A stretch of DNA of 64,000 nucleotides from Sphingobium sp. DEHP117 (GCF_030867385.1 NZ_JAPFBJ010000001.1:434001-498000), one strand, 5' to 3'. Shown: positions 9,731 through 19,031, counted from the first letter of the stretch. The notes: generated by a model not told the origin, from the letters alone. Numbers and translations: made by a program.

Positions 9731-9787
9731 CATGTCGGTCGCACCGCAGGCAAGGTAAATGCGCGTCGAAGGAGATAGCGGGATCAT
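9728..9787 (-). pseudogene. tnpB: IS66 accessory protein TnpB, 5' part
   Basis: The minus strand from ATG 9787 encodes MIPLSPSTRIYLACGATDMR, the normal start of TnpB. The frame then enters the RIT repeat and the similarity ends. It overlaps the stop of tnpA (ATGA), the usual coupled arrangement. It continues as RKGFNGL at about 6335 on the other side of the RIT insertion. Confidence 0.88.
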
Positions 9788-10230
9788 CGGTCTAGTACGC
9801 CGATTACCCGTGCCAGCGCATCGGTATCGATCCCGGCGTCCACCGTCAGCTTCACACCCGAAGGAAGCTCGATCCCGATCTGGCCGGACGCCTGCGTGGG
9901 GGCTGAAATAACCGGAAGCGAAGACTCCGATACCTCGACCTCGGCAAATGACGGTAATGCCGTCCGCTTGGTCCCCGTCAACTCGCCCGACATCGCCAGG
10001 CGCCGCCAGGTATAAAGCTGCCCGCTGCCAATCTCATGCCGCTCGCAGGCGGTACGCACCGAGCCTTCGCAGCCAAACGCATCACGCAGGATCGCCAGCT
10101 TCTGCTCCACCGTCCAGCGCCGACGGCCCGACACGCGGTCAACAACCTCGATCCGAGTGGTCATACGATCACTCATATGACCACTCGTAGGACTACTTGT
10201 ATCCTGATCGTCGAAATCGTCCATCATCAC
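9784..10230 (-). CDS. tnpA: IS66-family TnpA (transposase helix-turn-helix subunit)
   Basis: This 148-residue protein contains the helix-turn-helix of IS66 Orf1: SGRRRWTVEQKLAILRDAF, then RTACERHEIGSGQLYTWRR. Its C-terminus has the typical IGIELPSGVKLTVDAGID motif. It is the first gene of the IS, reading away from the right terminal repeat. Several in-frame Met codons near the N-terminus (residues 1-3 and 19, 23) make the exact start uncertain. Confidence 0.9.
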   Translation of the reverse strand: MMMDDFDDQDTSSPTSGHMSDRMTTRIEVVDRVSGRRRWTVEQKLAILRDAFGCEGSVRTACERHEIGSGQLYTWRRLAMSGELTGTKRTALPSFAEVEVSESSLPVISAPTQASGQIGIELPSGVKLTVDAGIDTDALARVIGVLDR

Positions 10231-10274
10231 CGCTCCAAAAAGAACGGCAATCAGCCTATATCGACGCCATCATG

Positions 10275-10300
10275 CAAGGCGGCCTCCATGCCACGCTTAC
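10275..10300. repeat. IS66 terminal inverted repeat, right
   Basis: This 26-bp sequence pairs with 3791-3816 and ends in CCACGCTTAC. The duplicated target CATCATCC follows directly at 10301-10308. Confidence 0.85.
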
Positions 10301-10308
10301 CATCATCC
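10301..10308. repeat. Target site duplication, right copy (CATCATCC)
   Basis: This is identical to 3783-3790. The pair shows that the IS66 element inserted here as a unit and that the outer junctions have not rearranged since. Confidence 0.9.
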
Positions 10309-10480
10309 GTACTGCTCGCTCGCCGATATCCCGCACCAACTTGTTCGTGCCATGCTGATCGTAGCCCTAGCGATGAATAAGCGGAACCTTCGGCGACCAC
10401 GTAACGATCCAGTTTCAAAATGAGGCAGAACGAAAAGAACAACGTTCTTAATCGCCTTGACATAAGGAACCTAAAATGGC
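10301..10480 (-). pseudogene. HlyC-like acyltransferase, N-terminal remnant
   Basis: On the minus strand the segments LKLDRYVVAEGSA and, after a frameshift, GYDQHGTNKLVRDIGERAVRMM correspond in order to the part of HlyC-type acyltransferases just before the W-x-SGD motif. Excising the IS66 element joins VRMM to LQPRARSS and then, after one more frame change, to EWTNGDQIW at 3735. At least two frameshifts and a stop show decay in addition to the insertion. The N-terminal limit is unclear because the divergent RTX gene begins nearby. Confidence 0.5.
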
Positions 10481-10566
10481 CATATTTTGCAAGAGCGAAG
10501 ATACCATTGTCCAATTTTGGCGCCGTGCAGAACTCATCACGTTCCCATTTTTTTGAGAGAGCTACC

Positions 10567-13500
10567 ATGCCGGATCCCGAGTCTACTAGCAGCGCAGCCG
10601 TATCACCGAGGCTAACTGACAGTGGTCCATTTTCAACTGTGGAGAACGCTCTTTCAATTGTCATGCTCGGTGCGGCAGACGATCAGGACACAGTAGGTAA
10701 CGGCCTGACTTTTCAGATAGTAGGCGGTGTGGATGCAGCATCATTCGCGCTGGATGGGGCAACCGGCGGGCTGCGGTTTTTCACTGCGCCCGATTTCGAG
10801 AAGCCCGGCGATAACAACCATGACAATGTTTATGACCTGATGGTGCGGGTCAGGGACAGTCAGGGGCTGTATAGTGATACTGCACTTTCGGTCAGGGTAA
10901 CTGACCAACCCAATTTGCAGCTCGTGTTCACCAGCGGTCAGTCGCTCTCGGTAGGTGCATCTCACAATCATTACACGTTATCCTCCACGCCACCATATCC
11001 AAACGAGGTTTTGGGATTGAATTTTGGTAGTACTATTCCACCTAGCTTCGGCTGGGGTGGAAAAGCAGTTAACCCGTCTACCTTCAGTGGGTTCAAGCCT
11101 CTGGCCGAAACCATAACCGAATCGCATGTCAGTGGCATGATGAACATGCTGGAATTTCAATATCAGTCACATGGACTGACAGCACCTACTTTTGTACATA
11201 TCAACACAGGCGCCGGCGGTAGGTCCGTACTCCAGTTGATGACATCGAAGAGTGACATATTCGCGTCCTTTGCCGAGGGCTTACAGCACAAAACGTCAGG
11301 TGAGATTTTTGCTGTCGATCTTCAGAATGGAACATATGATTTCTATGTTCGCACGGATACGGGGGCGTTGTTTTATAACAACGACGCCGGGGCACCGGTA
11401 TTCTACGATAATCTGGTAACCCAGATGCAGCTTGCGGCGAATTACGGTCGGGCGCAGGGATATGAACTTGATGACAATTTATTATTGAACTGGATTCAGG
11501 GCCAGTCGGATACCTATCTCAATTCCACGGCAGCAGGCCGGGCCGGTTATGGATATGAATATGTGCTCGGACGAATGTTCGATCAAGTCGAAGCGGCAGC
11601 TAAGGGAATTGTCGGAACGAACGCGGATGTTTTTGGGGTCGTGTCGCAGGTTCGGGGCTTTGGTGATAAATCGGTCGCGATTGATCAATTAGATTATGTA
11701 CTGAGCAACCCCAACGTCACACTTGGCGCTACGGAATTTCAGTTCGAAGCAGAATTTCCCTCGTGGGTGACTCAAGATTATACCCATCTCTCTCCTGAGG
11801 GCTATTACATGATGGGCCAGACTATCGGATCAAGGATGTTCGACCTAGTCAACGGCCAGGAAAATGCACCTATCGTTATGGACGCAGTCACCCGAGTTTC
11901 GCCTACCTCAGTGATTGTGCATTTCTCTGGTGTCGACACCTATCTAGTTAACGATCCCTCGCCCTATCGCGCGGAGAACTTCATCAGCCCGCCACCTAAT
12001 ATGGGCTTTTCCTTGGCGAATTCATCGGGCGGCGGAACGGTAGGAGGACTTGCAATCTCGAATGTTGCGATCGTGGGGCCAGACACCGTTCAAATCGATT
12101 TCAACAAGGCTTTGACGATTCCGATCCGTATATATCTTGGCGCGAGCAAGGCTTCACTCGGCACGTATGCGAATGGCGCGCTGTCAGGATTTGGTGGCAC
12201 CACGCTGAGGGACGCCAGCGTAACGGCGGCGATGCTTGCACCTAATGGCTATGCTCTCTCTGATCCTTACATCTACGAATACGCTCCTGTTCAGTATTTT
12301 TCGATCTCTGTGAATACCGCCCCGGTAGTCACAAGCAGCATGACTGTAAATGCGGCAGAGAATGGCACATTTGCTGTCGATTTAGCTGTAATGGATGATA
12401 GTGACGCTGAAGGATCAGGCATCAGCTATTCCATCACAGGTGGCACAGACGCCGCGCGTTTCCTGATTGATGCGACCACGGGTGTATTGGTCTTCTCGGC
12501 TGCGCCAGACTTTGAAAACCCCGCTGATTCAAACCAGGACAACATCTATGTCGTCAACATAGCGGTGTCCGATGCCATCGGCGCGATCACCAATATCGTT
12601 CAGACAATAATGGTGACCAACATTAATGAAGCGCCCACTTCGATCGCGGACCCCGGTTTTACTGTGGCGACAAATGCAGCTGTCGGCACGGTTGTAGGAA
12701 CGGCGACAGGAAATGACCCAGACGCTGGCGACATGTTGACCTATGCATTGGTTGACACTCTGAGCGGCACGTTCGTGATCGACCCGGTCACAGGAGTAAT
12801 CTCCATCGCGTCCTCAGCTGCATTGGCGGGCTATCAAGGCCAGATAGTCGCTCTGCCAGTCACAGCCACGGACACCATGGGGCTCTCGGTGCAAGGGGTC
12901 ATTCATGTAACCGTCAGTGCTCAACCGGCTCTTGTTGGTGATTTCGTAGGCACCTCCGGCGACGACTTGCTCACAGGTTCGTCAGGTGGCGAATCGTTTA
13001 CAGGATTGGCTGGAAACGATAAAATTTCCGGCCAGGGGGGCAACGACATACTTAACGGTGGCGCTGGCAACGACCTTCTCGACGGTGGAACCGGCAATGA
13101 CACCGTCAGCTATGTGGACGCGACCTCGGCCGTGGCATTGTCACTCGCCGTCACCAAGGCGCAGAACACGGGCGGCGCGGGATCCGACACGTTGATTGCC
13201 ATCGAAAACATTGAAGGATCCGCATTTGCGGACAAACTAACGGGTAATGCCGGAGTCAATACACTTACTGGTAACGCGGGCAATGATTTACTCGATGGCG
13301 GCGCGGGCGGTGATGTGCTCGTTGGCGGAACGGAGAATGACACCTATATGGTCGACAATGTTGCCGACCAGGTGATTGAGAATGCAGGGGAGGGGACCGA
13401 TACGGTGAAGTCTTCCGTAACTTACGGCCTGTCAGCAAATGTCGATAAACTTGTGTTGACCGGCACCGCGAACATTGATGCGACGGGTAACGACCTTGCC

Positions 13501-13950
13501 AATACCTTGACCGGTAACGCTGGCGATAATCTGCTGCTAGGAGGACTCGGCAAGGATTTCCTTTCTGGCGGCGCGGGTAACGACACACTGAACGGCGGAC
13601 AGAGCGCCGATAAGCTGACCGGCGGCCTCGGTCTCGATACGTTTTTGCTGGATATCTTTGAAAGCAGCGTCAACAAAGACACTATCACAGATTTCACCGT
13701 GGGCGAGGACCACATCGCCCTCACCCGCTCGGCCTTCGCGGCATTCGCCGGAGACCCTACTGGTGTTCTCGACCCTACAGCCTTCGCGATTGGTACGACC
13801 GCCACAACAGCCGGTCAGCATCTGGTCTATAACCAGATTACGGGCATACTCTATTATGACGCAGACGGTCTAGGCGGTGCGGCACAGATCCAGATAGCCC
13901 AACTGGCCGGACTACCCAATCTATCCGCGAGCGATTTCATTTTGATTTAG
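10567..13950 (+). CDS. RTX protein with cadherin-like and SGNH-hydrolase-like domains
   Basis: From ATG 10567 (GAGAG upstream) this gene encodes 1127 residues. A cadherin-like repeat (about 15-115) precedes a region with SGNH/sialate-esterase features: GQS at 124-126 as block I with a candidate nucleophile Ser, GQSD near 312-315, and DYTH at 404-407 as the Asp-x-x-His block. Further cadherin-like repeats lie at about 583-687 and 690-785. GGxGxDxLxGGxGxD calcium-binding RTX nonapeptides lie at about 791-1025, followed by a serralysin-type C-terminus ending SDFILI. There is no N-terminal signal peptide, as expected for type I secretion. Function: secreted carbohydrate or ester hydrolase or adhesin (inference). 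No type I exporter is in the window. Confidence 0.85.
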   Translation: MPDPESTSSAAVSPRLTDSGPFSTVENALSIVMLGAADDQDTVGNGLTFQIVGGVDAASFALDGATGGLRFFTAPDFEKPGDNNHDNVYDLMVRVRDSQGLYSDTALSVRVTDQPNLQLVFTSGQSLSVGASHNHYTLSSTPPYPNEVLGLNFGSTIPPSFGWGGKAVNPSTFSGFKPLAETITESHVSGMMNMLEFQYQSHGLTAPTFVHINTGAGGRSVLQLMTSKSDIFASFAEGLQHKTSGEIFAVDLQNGTYDFYVRTDTGALFYNNDAGAPVFYDNLVTQMQLAANYGRAQGYELDDNLLLNWIQGQSDTYLNSTAAGRAGYGYEYVLGRMFDQVEAAAKGIVGTNADVFGVVSQVRGFGDKSVAIDQLDYVLSNPNVTLGATEFQFEAEFPSWVTQDYTHLSPEGYYMMGQTIGSRMFDLVNGQENAPIVMDAVTRVSPTSVIVHFSGVDTYLVNDPSPYRAENFISPPPNMGFSLANSSGGGTVGGLAISNVAIVGPDTVQIDFNKALTIPIRIYLGASKASLGTYANGALSGFGGTTLRDASVTAAMLAPNGYALSDPYIYEYAPVQYFSISVNTAPVVTSSMTVNAAENGTFAVDLAVMDDSDAEGSGISYSITGGTDAARFLIDATTGVLVFSAAPDFENPADSNQDNIYVVNIAVSDAIGAITNIVQTIMVTNINEAPTSIADPGFTVATNAAVGTVVGTATGNDPDAGDMLTYALVDTLSGTFVIDPVTGVISIASSAALAGYQGQIVALPVTATDTMGLSVQGVIHVTVSAQPALVGDFVGTSGDDLLTGSSGGESFTGLAGNDKISGQGGNDILNGGAGNDLLDGGTGNDTVSYVDATSAVALSLAVTKAQNTGGAGSDTLIAIENIEGSAFADKLTGNAGVNTLTGNAGNDLLDGGAGGDVLVGGTENDTYMVDNVADQVIENAGEGTDTVKSSVTYGLSANVDKLVLTGTANIDATGNDLANTLTGNAGDNLLLGGLGKDFLSGGAGNDTLNGGQSADKLTGGLGLDTFLLDIFESSVNKDTITDFTVGEDHIALTRSAFAAFAGDPTGVLDPTAFAIGTTATTAGQHLVYNQITGILYYDADGLGGAAQIQIAQLAGLPNLSASDFILI

Positions 13951-13974
13951 TCTCATGACACGATGAGGCGGTCT

Positions 13975-13998
13975 CCTGCCGAACCGAAGTTCGACAGG
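13975..13998. terminator. Hairpin between convergent RTX genes
   Basis: A 10-bp stem with one mismatch (CCTGCCGAAC / GTTCGACAGG) and a CGAA tetraloop lies between the stop of the plus-strand RTX gene and the end of the minus-strand beta-helix gene. No T-run follows on either strand, so it is only a candidate terminator. Confidence 0.45.
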
Positions 13999-14027
13999 GG
14001 ACGAGGTTTGTGCGAGGGAACGGAAAC

Positions 14028-15980
14028 TCAGATAACGAAATCGCCGACAGAAAGTTTCGTGACGTTGTCGATCACGATCGTGAAGTCTGCCTTGCCGTCG
14101 CCGTTCATGTCTCCCTCGACCACCGCGCTGCCGTTGACCACGGTATAGTGCAGTTCGCCGACCTTGTTGTGGAAACCCTGCGTGCCGATGAAGGTGAAGC
14201 GCCCACCGCCCGGATAGATTTGCCTCAGGTCGATCTTGTCGGCACCGCTGGCGAAGTCGGTTATCTCGTCAACCGAATATGTTGCAACGTCTGCGGCGTA
14301 AAAGCGAAAGATATCCGCGCCGGCACCTCCGGTCATGACATCGTTGCCAGCACCGCCAAGCATCAGATCGTTACCGTCGCCGCCATCGAGCTTGTCGTTA
14401 CCCGCGCCGCCATCGAGCTTGTCGTCACCCAGGTCACCGAACAGGGTGTCATTGCCGTTCTCGCCGCGCAGCGTATCGATCCCGAGGCCACCCCAGATCG
14501 AGTCATCTCCGTCGCGCGCCTGGATATTGTCGTTGCCATCCATGCCATAGATTTTGTCGACGCCGGCGGATCCGATAATCGTGTTGTTCATGCTATTGCC
14601 AGTGCCCGTCAAACCGCCGGTTTCGAGCCGCAGATTTTCGACCTCGCTGGTTAGCGTATAGTCGACGAAGGTACGCACGCTGTCATATCCCTGGCCCGCA
14701 ACTTCCACCACAGTCGCGGTCTGCGAGCGGATGAAATAGGTGTCATCGCCGTTGCCGCCCTTAAGCTGATGGCTGAAATATTTACCACCATCGATCGAGT
14801 CGTTGCCATCGCCGGCATCAACGATGGAGTCGCAGGTACCGGAGGCAAACAGACGGTTGTCTCCTGCTGTGCCGTTGATCGTCGTGGCCTGCGCACGGAG
14901 CGCCGTCGCGTTTGCAAGCGATACTGCCGTCAACCCCAGGGTTTGCAGCAAGGTCGCATCCGAGCTCGCCCAGTGCCCGGAAAATCCGCCATGGGTCGAG
15001 AGCCATGCCGTCACAGCGCTGGTGCCGAGATCCATCACCGGCGTAATCTGAACATTGCCGTTAACACCAGGCATATTCTGCTGCTGCGCGACGAATGCGG
15101 TCGACTGGTTGTTGGCGACCGTCACGTTGGTGGAGTTGTTTGTGCGGATCCAGCTTTGCTCGCCCACATAGCCCGCCACTGTGTTGTTGGCGATGGTCGC
15201 GCCGTCTGCACCATCGACAGAGATGCCGTTATAGCGCGCACCGACGATCATGTTGCCGGTGATGTTGAGGTTCTTGAACGGCAGGTTACCGCCGATATCG
15301 CGAATGAAGATGCCCTGGATCGGCGCACCATTGCCCCGCACGATCAGGTTATCGGTTATATTGATGTTGGTCGCCGAAGTGCTGGTGTTGTTCGTCCAGA
15401 GCTGGATGGCATCGGGGTGATCCAGCGGCGCGGGGTGGAAATTGGTGAAGGTATTCTGCGTGACGGTGAGGTTCGAGTTGCCGCCGCCGCGTACCCCATC
15501 CAGGCGCATGTCATGGACATAGTTGTTGGTGACGGTCAAACCGTTGTTGTTCAGCATGGAGAGACCGCTGAAGCCGTTGAAAAACTCGGAGTCCTTCACC
15601 GTCACGTTGCTGCTGCTGCGCACCATCATCAGCGAGACTTCGTTGCCCGAGCCGATATTGTTAGGACCATGAACCTTGAGGTGATCCAGCACAATGTTGG
15701 AGGAACCGAGCACCTGAAACGCGAAGTCCTTGCCGGCAACCGGGTTGCTGAGATCGAGATTTTTGAGAGTGATGCCGCTGCTGCCCTTGACGATCAGATC
15801 GCTGAGAACAGCTTGGTGTAGAGGATCGGCAGAAGTAATGGTTACGTTGCCATTAATCTTGATGTTACTGAGCATTACATTGGAATAATTACCAGATGCG
15901 AGCTGTATAACATCGCCGTTTTGTGCCTTTGACAAAGCACTCGTGAGTTGGCTCACCGAATTTACTGAGATAACTGCCAC
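14028..15980 (-). CDS. Right-handed beta-helix RTX protein (secreted)
   Basis: The 650-residue protein begins MAVISVNSVSQLTSALSKAQ, typical of the first rung of pectate-lyase-like beta-helices. Parallel beta-helix repeats with Asn ladders (NNNGLTVTNNYVHDMRLDGV, NITGNMIVGARYNGI) run to about residue 300. RTX nonapeptides (DGNDNI, GGLGIDTLRGENGNDTL, GGAGNDKLDGGDGND) lie at about 476-555. A C-terminal domain ending MNGDGKADFTIVIDNVTKLSVGDFVI resembles the serralysin C-terminal export domain. Related folds include mannuronan C5-epimerases and polysaccharide lyases, but catalytic residues were not assigned. It is a paralogue of the next gene; type I export is inferred. Confidence 0.85.
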   Translation of the reverse strand: MAVISVNSVSQLTSALSKAQNGDVIQLASGNYSNVMLSNIKINGNVTITSADPLHQAVLSDLIVKGSSGITLKNLDLSNPVAGKDFAFQVLGSSNIVLDHLKVHGPNNIGSGNEVSLMMVRSSSNVTVKDSEFFNGFSGLSMLNNNGLTVTNNYVHDMRLDGVRGGGNSNLTVTQNTFTNFHPAPLDHPDAIQLWTNNTSTSATNINITDNLIVRGNGAPIQGIFIRDIGGNLPFKNLNITGNMIVGARYNGISVDGADGATIANNTVAGYVGEQSWIRTNNSTNVTVANNQSTAFVAQQQNMPGVNGNVQITPVMDLGTSAVTAWLSTHGGFSGHWASSDATLLQTLGLTAVSLANATALRAQATTINGTAGDNRLFASGTCDSIVDAGDGNDSIDGGKYFSHQLKGGNGDDTYFIRSQTATVVEVAGQGYDSVRTFVDYTLTSEVENLRLETGGLTGTGNSMNNTIIGSAGVDKIYGMDGNDNIQARDGDDSIWGGLGIDTLRGENGNDTLFGDLGDDKLDGGAGNDKLDGGDGNDLMLGGAGNDVMTGGAGADIFRFYAADVATYSVDEITDFASGADKIDLRQIYPGGGRFTFIGTQGFHNKVGELHYTVVNGSAVVEGDMNGDGKADFTIVIDNVTKLSVGDFVI

Positions 15981-16216
15981 TAATTTAGCCTCCAGCCGAT
16001 TGCGACCACATCAGCTTGGCGATGTGCGCAGAGGATTAATCGAATGAAGGTGTTTTTAACGATTAGCTATTTCGTGCTGACTACAGCCAATGGTTAAGCG
16101 GCCAAACACTATAGAAAAGTTGGGCGGCACGCACAAAGCGCCCCGCCCAAGTCATAACATACTGAATTTAATTGATAATTCTATTTATAAATGCCGCTGG
16201 TGCATCATGCAATCGC

Positions 16217-18058
16217 TCAGAGTAGGAAGTCGTTCACCGTCAGCGTATGCACATCGCGTAAGAAAAATTCGGCATCCACCGTGCCATCGCCGTCGATATC
16301 AGCCTGCACCATCACGCCGAGTTGAGCGTCGGAATAGCGTACCTCGCCCGCCTTGCCTGTGAAGGAGGCTGTGTCGATGAAGGTAAATGTCTGCGCGTTT
16401 TGCGCCGTAGCGCCAGCGCGGGCATCTGTGAGAATGATCTTGTCGACGCCCACCTCAAAATCGATGACGACGATGTCATTATCGATCGGCTTCTCGGTTA
16501 CCGCGATCTGGATATGATCAACACCGATCATGGCTTCAACAACGCCGCCTGCTCTCGTATCAATGAGATTTACGGTAGCATCGTCTGCTTCATCGGTAGC
16601 CACCGTAGTATCAATGATTATGGCCTCATCATCAGCAGCACTGTCTTCATCGGCCGGGGTTGCCTGGCTCGCGTCGTCCACTGTGGCCGCTGCCTGATCG
16701 ACCGGAATTGTATCGTCGATGTCTTCGTCCGCCGGGACCGGGCCAGGCCCGGCCGCCGGAAGAACGCCACCATCATCCGCAGCTGCTGTGGGCGTGTTGG
16801 CGTTGCCGGGCTGAGTGGTATCGGTGATCGACGTGTCCTGCGCCACGGCAGCTACAGCGGTCGATACCGCCGCAAGTGCGGAAATGCCGCCACTGGCATC
16901 CAGCGCCATCGCTTTCGTCAGAACCAATGGCGTATCGTCATCATTACCGGGGGTAGGTTTGGGATTGGGGTTGGGATTAGGATTGGTAATCCCGCCTTTG
17001 ATGGTGAACACCGAGGCGAAAGCTTTGGGGTCCACCAGCTTCCAGGCGGCAGCAAACGCGCTGTGCTGTGTCAGCCACTGTGCCGCAGTAGCCGCGCCAT
17101 TGTCGGTGGCGTAGGGAATGACGAGGTTTCCATTGGTGCCCACGATCGGCTTGAGCGCATTAAAGAACAGAGACGACAGGTTGTTCATCACGGAGAGGCC
17201 CGTGACGTTCGACGTCTGGATACCGGACTTGTGATCGGGGAAGCCCTGCACCACGTTGTTCGCGACCGTGCCGGTCTTGATGCCGTTCAATGCGATACCA
17301 TTGTTGCGCGCGCCTTCGATCAGGTTATGGGTGATCGTCACGTTATTGAAGGGCAAAACACCGCTGACGTCTCGCATGAAAATACCCTGAATCTGGGTGC
17401 CGGTGCCGCGCGTGACCACATTCTGGTCAATGAGAATATTACTCGACGCCTGTGACGTGTTGGTTGTCCAGAGCTGGATCGCATCCGGATGATCGGCCGC
17501 CTGAGGATAAAAGTTCGTGAACATATTCGCACGGATGGTGAGATCGGAGTTGCCGCCGCCGCGCACTCCGTCGGTCCTCAAATCGTGGAAATAGTTATTC
17601 TCGATTTGGACCTGCTTGTTGTTCAACATGCTGATGCCGTGCCAGCCGTAAGAAAATTCGCTGTTCAGCACCTGCACGTTGCTGCTGCTGCGAATAATCA
17701 TCAGCCGCGCGTTTGCAGTGGCCGCCAAACTGGCTACGCCATGCACATTGAGGTTATCGAGCATGATATTCGACGAGCCCAGCACCTGGAAGGCCAGGTC
17801 AACACTCTTGCTATTGAATAGTTCGAGATTCTGAATTTTGATGCCCTTGCTGCCCGTGATCATAAGATCGGTCAGCACGGCTTGCTTGTTGGGATCGGCG
17901 GAGGTGATCGTCACCCCGTTCTGGAAGTTCAGCCCTTTGAGGGTAACATTGCTATATGTTCCCGCTGCCAGCTTGATGACGTCCCCGTTAGCGGCTTTTG
18001 CCACTGCGCTCATCAATCCCTGGGAAGAATTAACCGTTATGATCGTCACACTTAACAC
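16217..18058 (-). CDS. Right-handed beta-helix protein, RTX repeats replaced by acidic linker
   Basis: The 613-residue protein is paralogous to the downstream gene over the beta-helix part (for example VLGSSNIMLDNLNVHGVA, LTIRANMFTNFYPQAADHPD, GIFMRDVSGVLPFNNVTITH). After about residue 355 it differs. A proline/asparagine run (NPNPNPNPKPTPG, about 358-372) leads to an Ala/Asp/Glu-rich stretch (about 390-500) with no clear GGxGxD nonapeptides. The same type of C-terminal export-like domain then returns (FTFIDTASFTGKAGEVRYSD to VNDFLL). It is likely secreted and calcium-poor. The two genes may be co-transcribed, this one first. Confidence 0.82.
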   Translation of the reverse strand: MLSVTIITVNSSQGLMSAVAKAANGDVIKLAAGTYSNVTLKGLNFQNGVTITSADPNKQAVLTDLMITGSKGIKIQNLELFNSKSVDLAFQVLGSSNIMLDNLNVHGVASLAATANARLMIIRSSSNVQVLNSEFSYGWHGISMLNNKQVQIENNYFHDLRTDGVRGGGNSDLTIRANMFTNFYPQAADHPDAIQLWTTNTSQASSNILIDQNVVTRGTGTQIQGIFMRDVSGVLPFNNVTITHNLIEGARNNGIALNGIKTGTVANNVVQGFPDHKSGIQTSNVTGLSVMNNLSSLFFNALKPIVGTNGNLVIPYATDNGAATAAQWLTQHSAFAAAWKLVDPKAFASVFTIKGGITNPNPNPNPKPTPGNDDDTPLVLTKAMALDASGGISALAAVSTAVAAVAQDTSITDTTQPGNANTPTAAADDGGVLPAAGPGPVPADEDIDDTIPVDQAAATVDDASQATPADEDSAADDEAIIIDTTVATDEADDATVNLIDTRAGGVVEAMIGVDHIQIAVTEKPIDNDIVVIDFEVGVDKIILTDARAGATAQNAQTFTFIDTASFTGKAGEVRYSDAQLGVMVQADIDGDGTVDAEFFLRDVHTLTVNDFLL

Positions 18059-18700
18059 TCCAGTTATGCTGAAGCCCCCCGGTCCGCTGCGCCCTGAGCA
18101 GGGCGCTGATGCAGACCATCAAGAACTGGCTTCCGCCTGAAAGCGCCGCCGTGCCCAGAGCTGCGCCAAAAAATATATGTGTGTGCCTGCCTGCCCGAAT
18201 CAGTCGGATCTGCTGACTCACCCCGCTAACCCCAGAGGCCGGCCTTCCCTTAGCCAGCCCACAGATATTGCTTTGCCGAAAAACCGTTAACCATTTTCCG
18301 GTTCGCTCGCAATAAGCCGGGATTCCGTGACAAATGTGACGAAAGCGATGAACTGCCGGATTGACGCCATGAAACGAAAAAAATCGTGCAACCGTGCCAA
18401 TTCGGTACGGTTTTCCTTGGGTTGAGCGTCGCAATCGTGCAGAAACAGGACAGTTGCCGAAAAATATTTTTGTGCGCTCTCCGAGAATCCATAATTGCTG
18501 TTTCTTGCCTATGCCCAGTATTGTCCAAAACAATTTCGACATATCGTTACATTTTGGAATGGCAGCCTGAGTTCCCTATCCATTGCCTAATAATGATATG
18601 GAAACTCGCGGAATTTCGATAACCGCTAGGCGATGCATCAGAGTGAGAACAGCGGTAATAAAAGGGGCCACACTGTGGTAACCCTATCCCGATAAATGTA
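18059..18700. other. Upstream region of the beta-helix genes; no supported gene
   Basis: Only short overlapping ORFs without recognisable similarity occur here on both strands. The region should contain the promoter of the minus-strand beta-helix gene at 18058. No operator or clear -35/-10 pair could be assigned by eye. Confidence 0.4.
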
Positions 18701-18761
18701 TCCATTGAGAATGAGAGATTTCTGGCAAGACTGAAGCTGATTGGAGCGGAGGATTTTGCTG

Positions 18762-18883
18762 ATGAAGAAGTCGAAGTTGACGGGCGAGCAGATCGCCTTT
18801 GCCTTGCGTCAGGCTGAGGTTGGAACGCCTGTTGCCGAGGTGAGCCGGAAGATGGGTCTTTCGGAGGCGACCTATAACCACAG
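18762..18883 (+). pseudogene. IS3-family OrfA fragment
   Basis: The ATG at 18762 opens MKKSKLTGEQIAFALRQAEV, followed by GTPVAEVSRKMGLSEATYN. This is the helix-turn-helix start of IS3-family OrfA. It is cut after about 40 residues, where the terminal TGTCATTGGG of an IS21-type element begins. The rest of OrfA and all of OrfB are absent. Confidence 0.8.
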
Positions 18884-18956
18884 TGTCATTGGGCGTGCAA
18901 AACTCCCTGATTATGGGCTTTGAAAAATCCCTGGTTGTTGATCCTTTCTTCTCTTT

Positions 18957-18978
18957 CTGCCGGGGCTAGCCCCGGCAG
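18957..18978. repeat. 22-bp perfect palindrome upstream of istA
   Basis: CTGCCGGGGCT and its complement form a perfect palindrome between the IS21 terminus and istA. A strong GC-rich hairpin here could limit read-through transcription into the transposase, but it lacks a T-run and this is inference. Confidence 0.6.
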
Positions 18979-19031
18979 AGAGAGAAGAGGCAAAATCAAT
19001 GCCATAGCCTTCTCACGGGGAGGCGGCATCG

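Larger units (their letters stand above)
3791..10300 (-). mobile_element. IS66-family insertion sequence interrupted by a RIT element
   Basis: The element is bounded by 26-bp terminal inverted repeats (3791-3816 and 10275-10300, three mismatches, outer end GTAAGCGTGG) and a perfect 8-bp target duplication. On the minus strand it carries tnpA (10230-9784), tnpB (split), tnpC (5984-4422) and a passenger pRiA4b ORF-3-like gene (4425-3817). Removing the 3.37-kb RIT element at 6360-9730 rejoins tnpB in frame through DMR-KGFNGL. The host sequence on both sides belongs to one HlyC-like gene. Confidence 0.9.

Noticed and set aside
10251..10664. Minus-strand ORF of 137 codons
   Set aside because: It crosses the IS66 terminal repeat and target duplication and includes antisense of the RTX gene start. 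Only parts in two different frames resemble HlyC, so it is not an intact gene.
16940..17000. Short tandem repeat as a possible CRISPR-like or regulatory array
   Set aside because: The repeat encodes the Asn-Pro run of the beta-helix protein and has no spacers.
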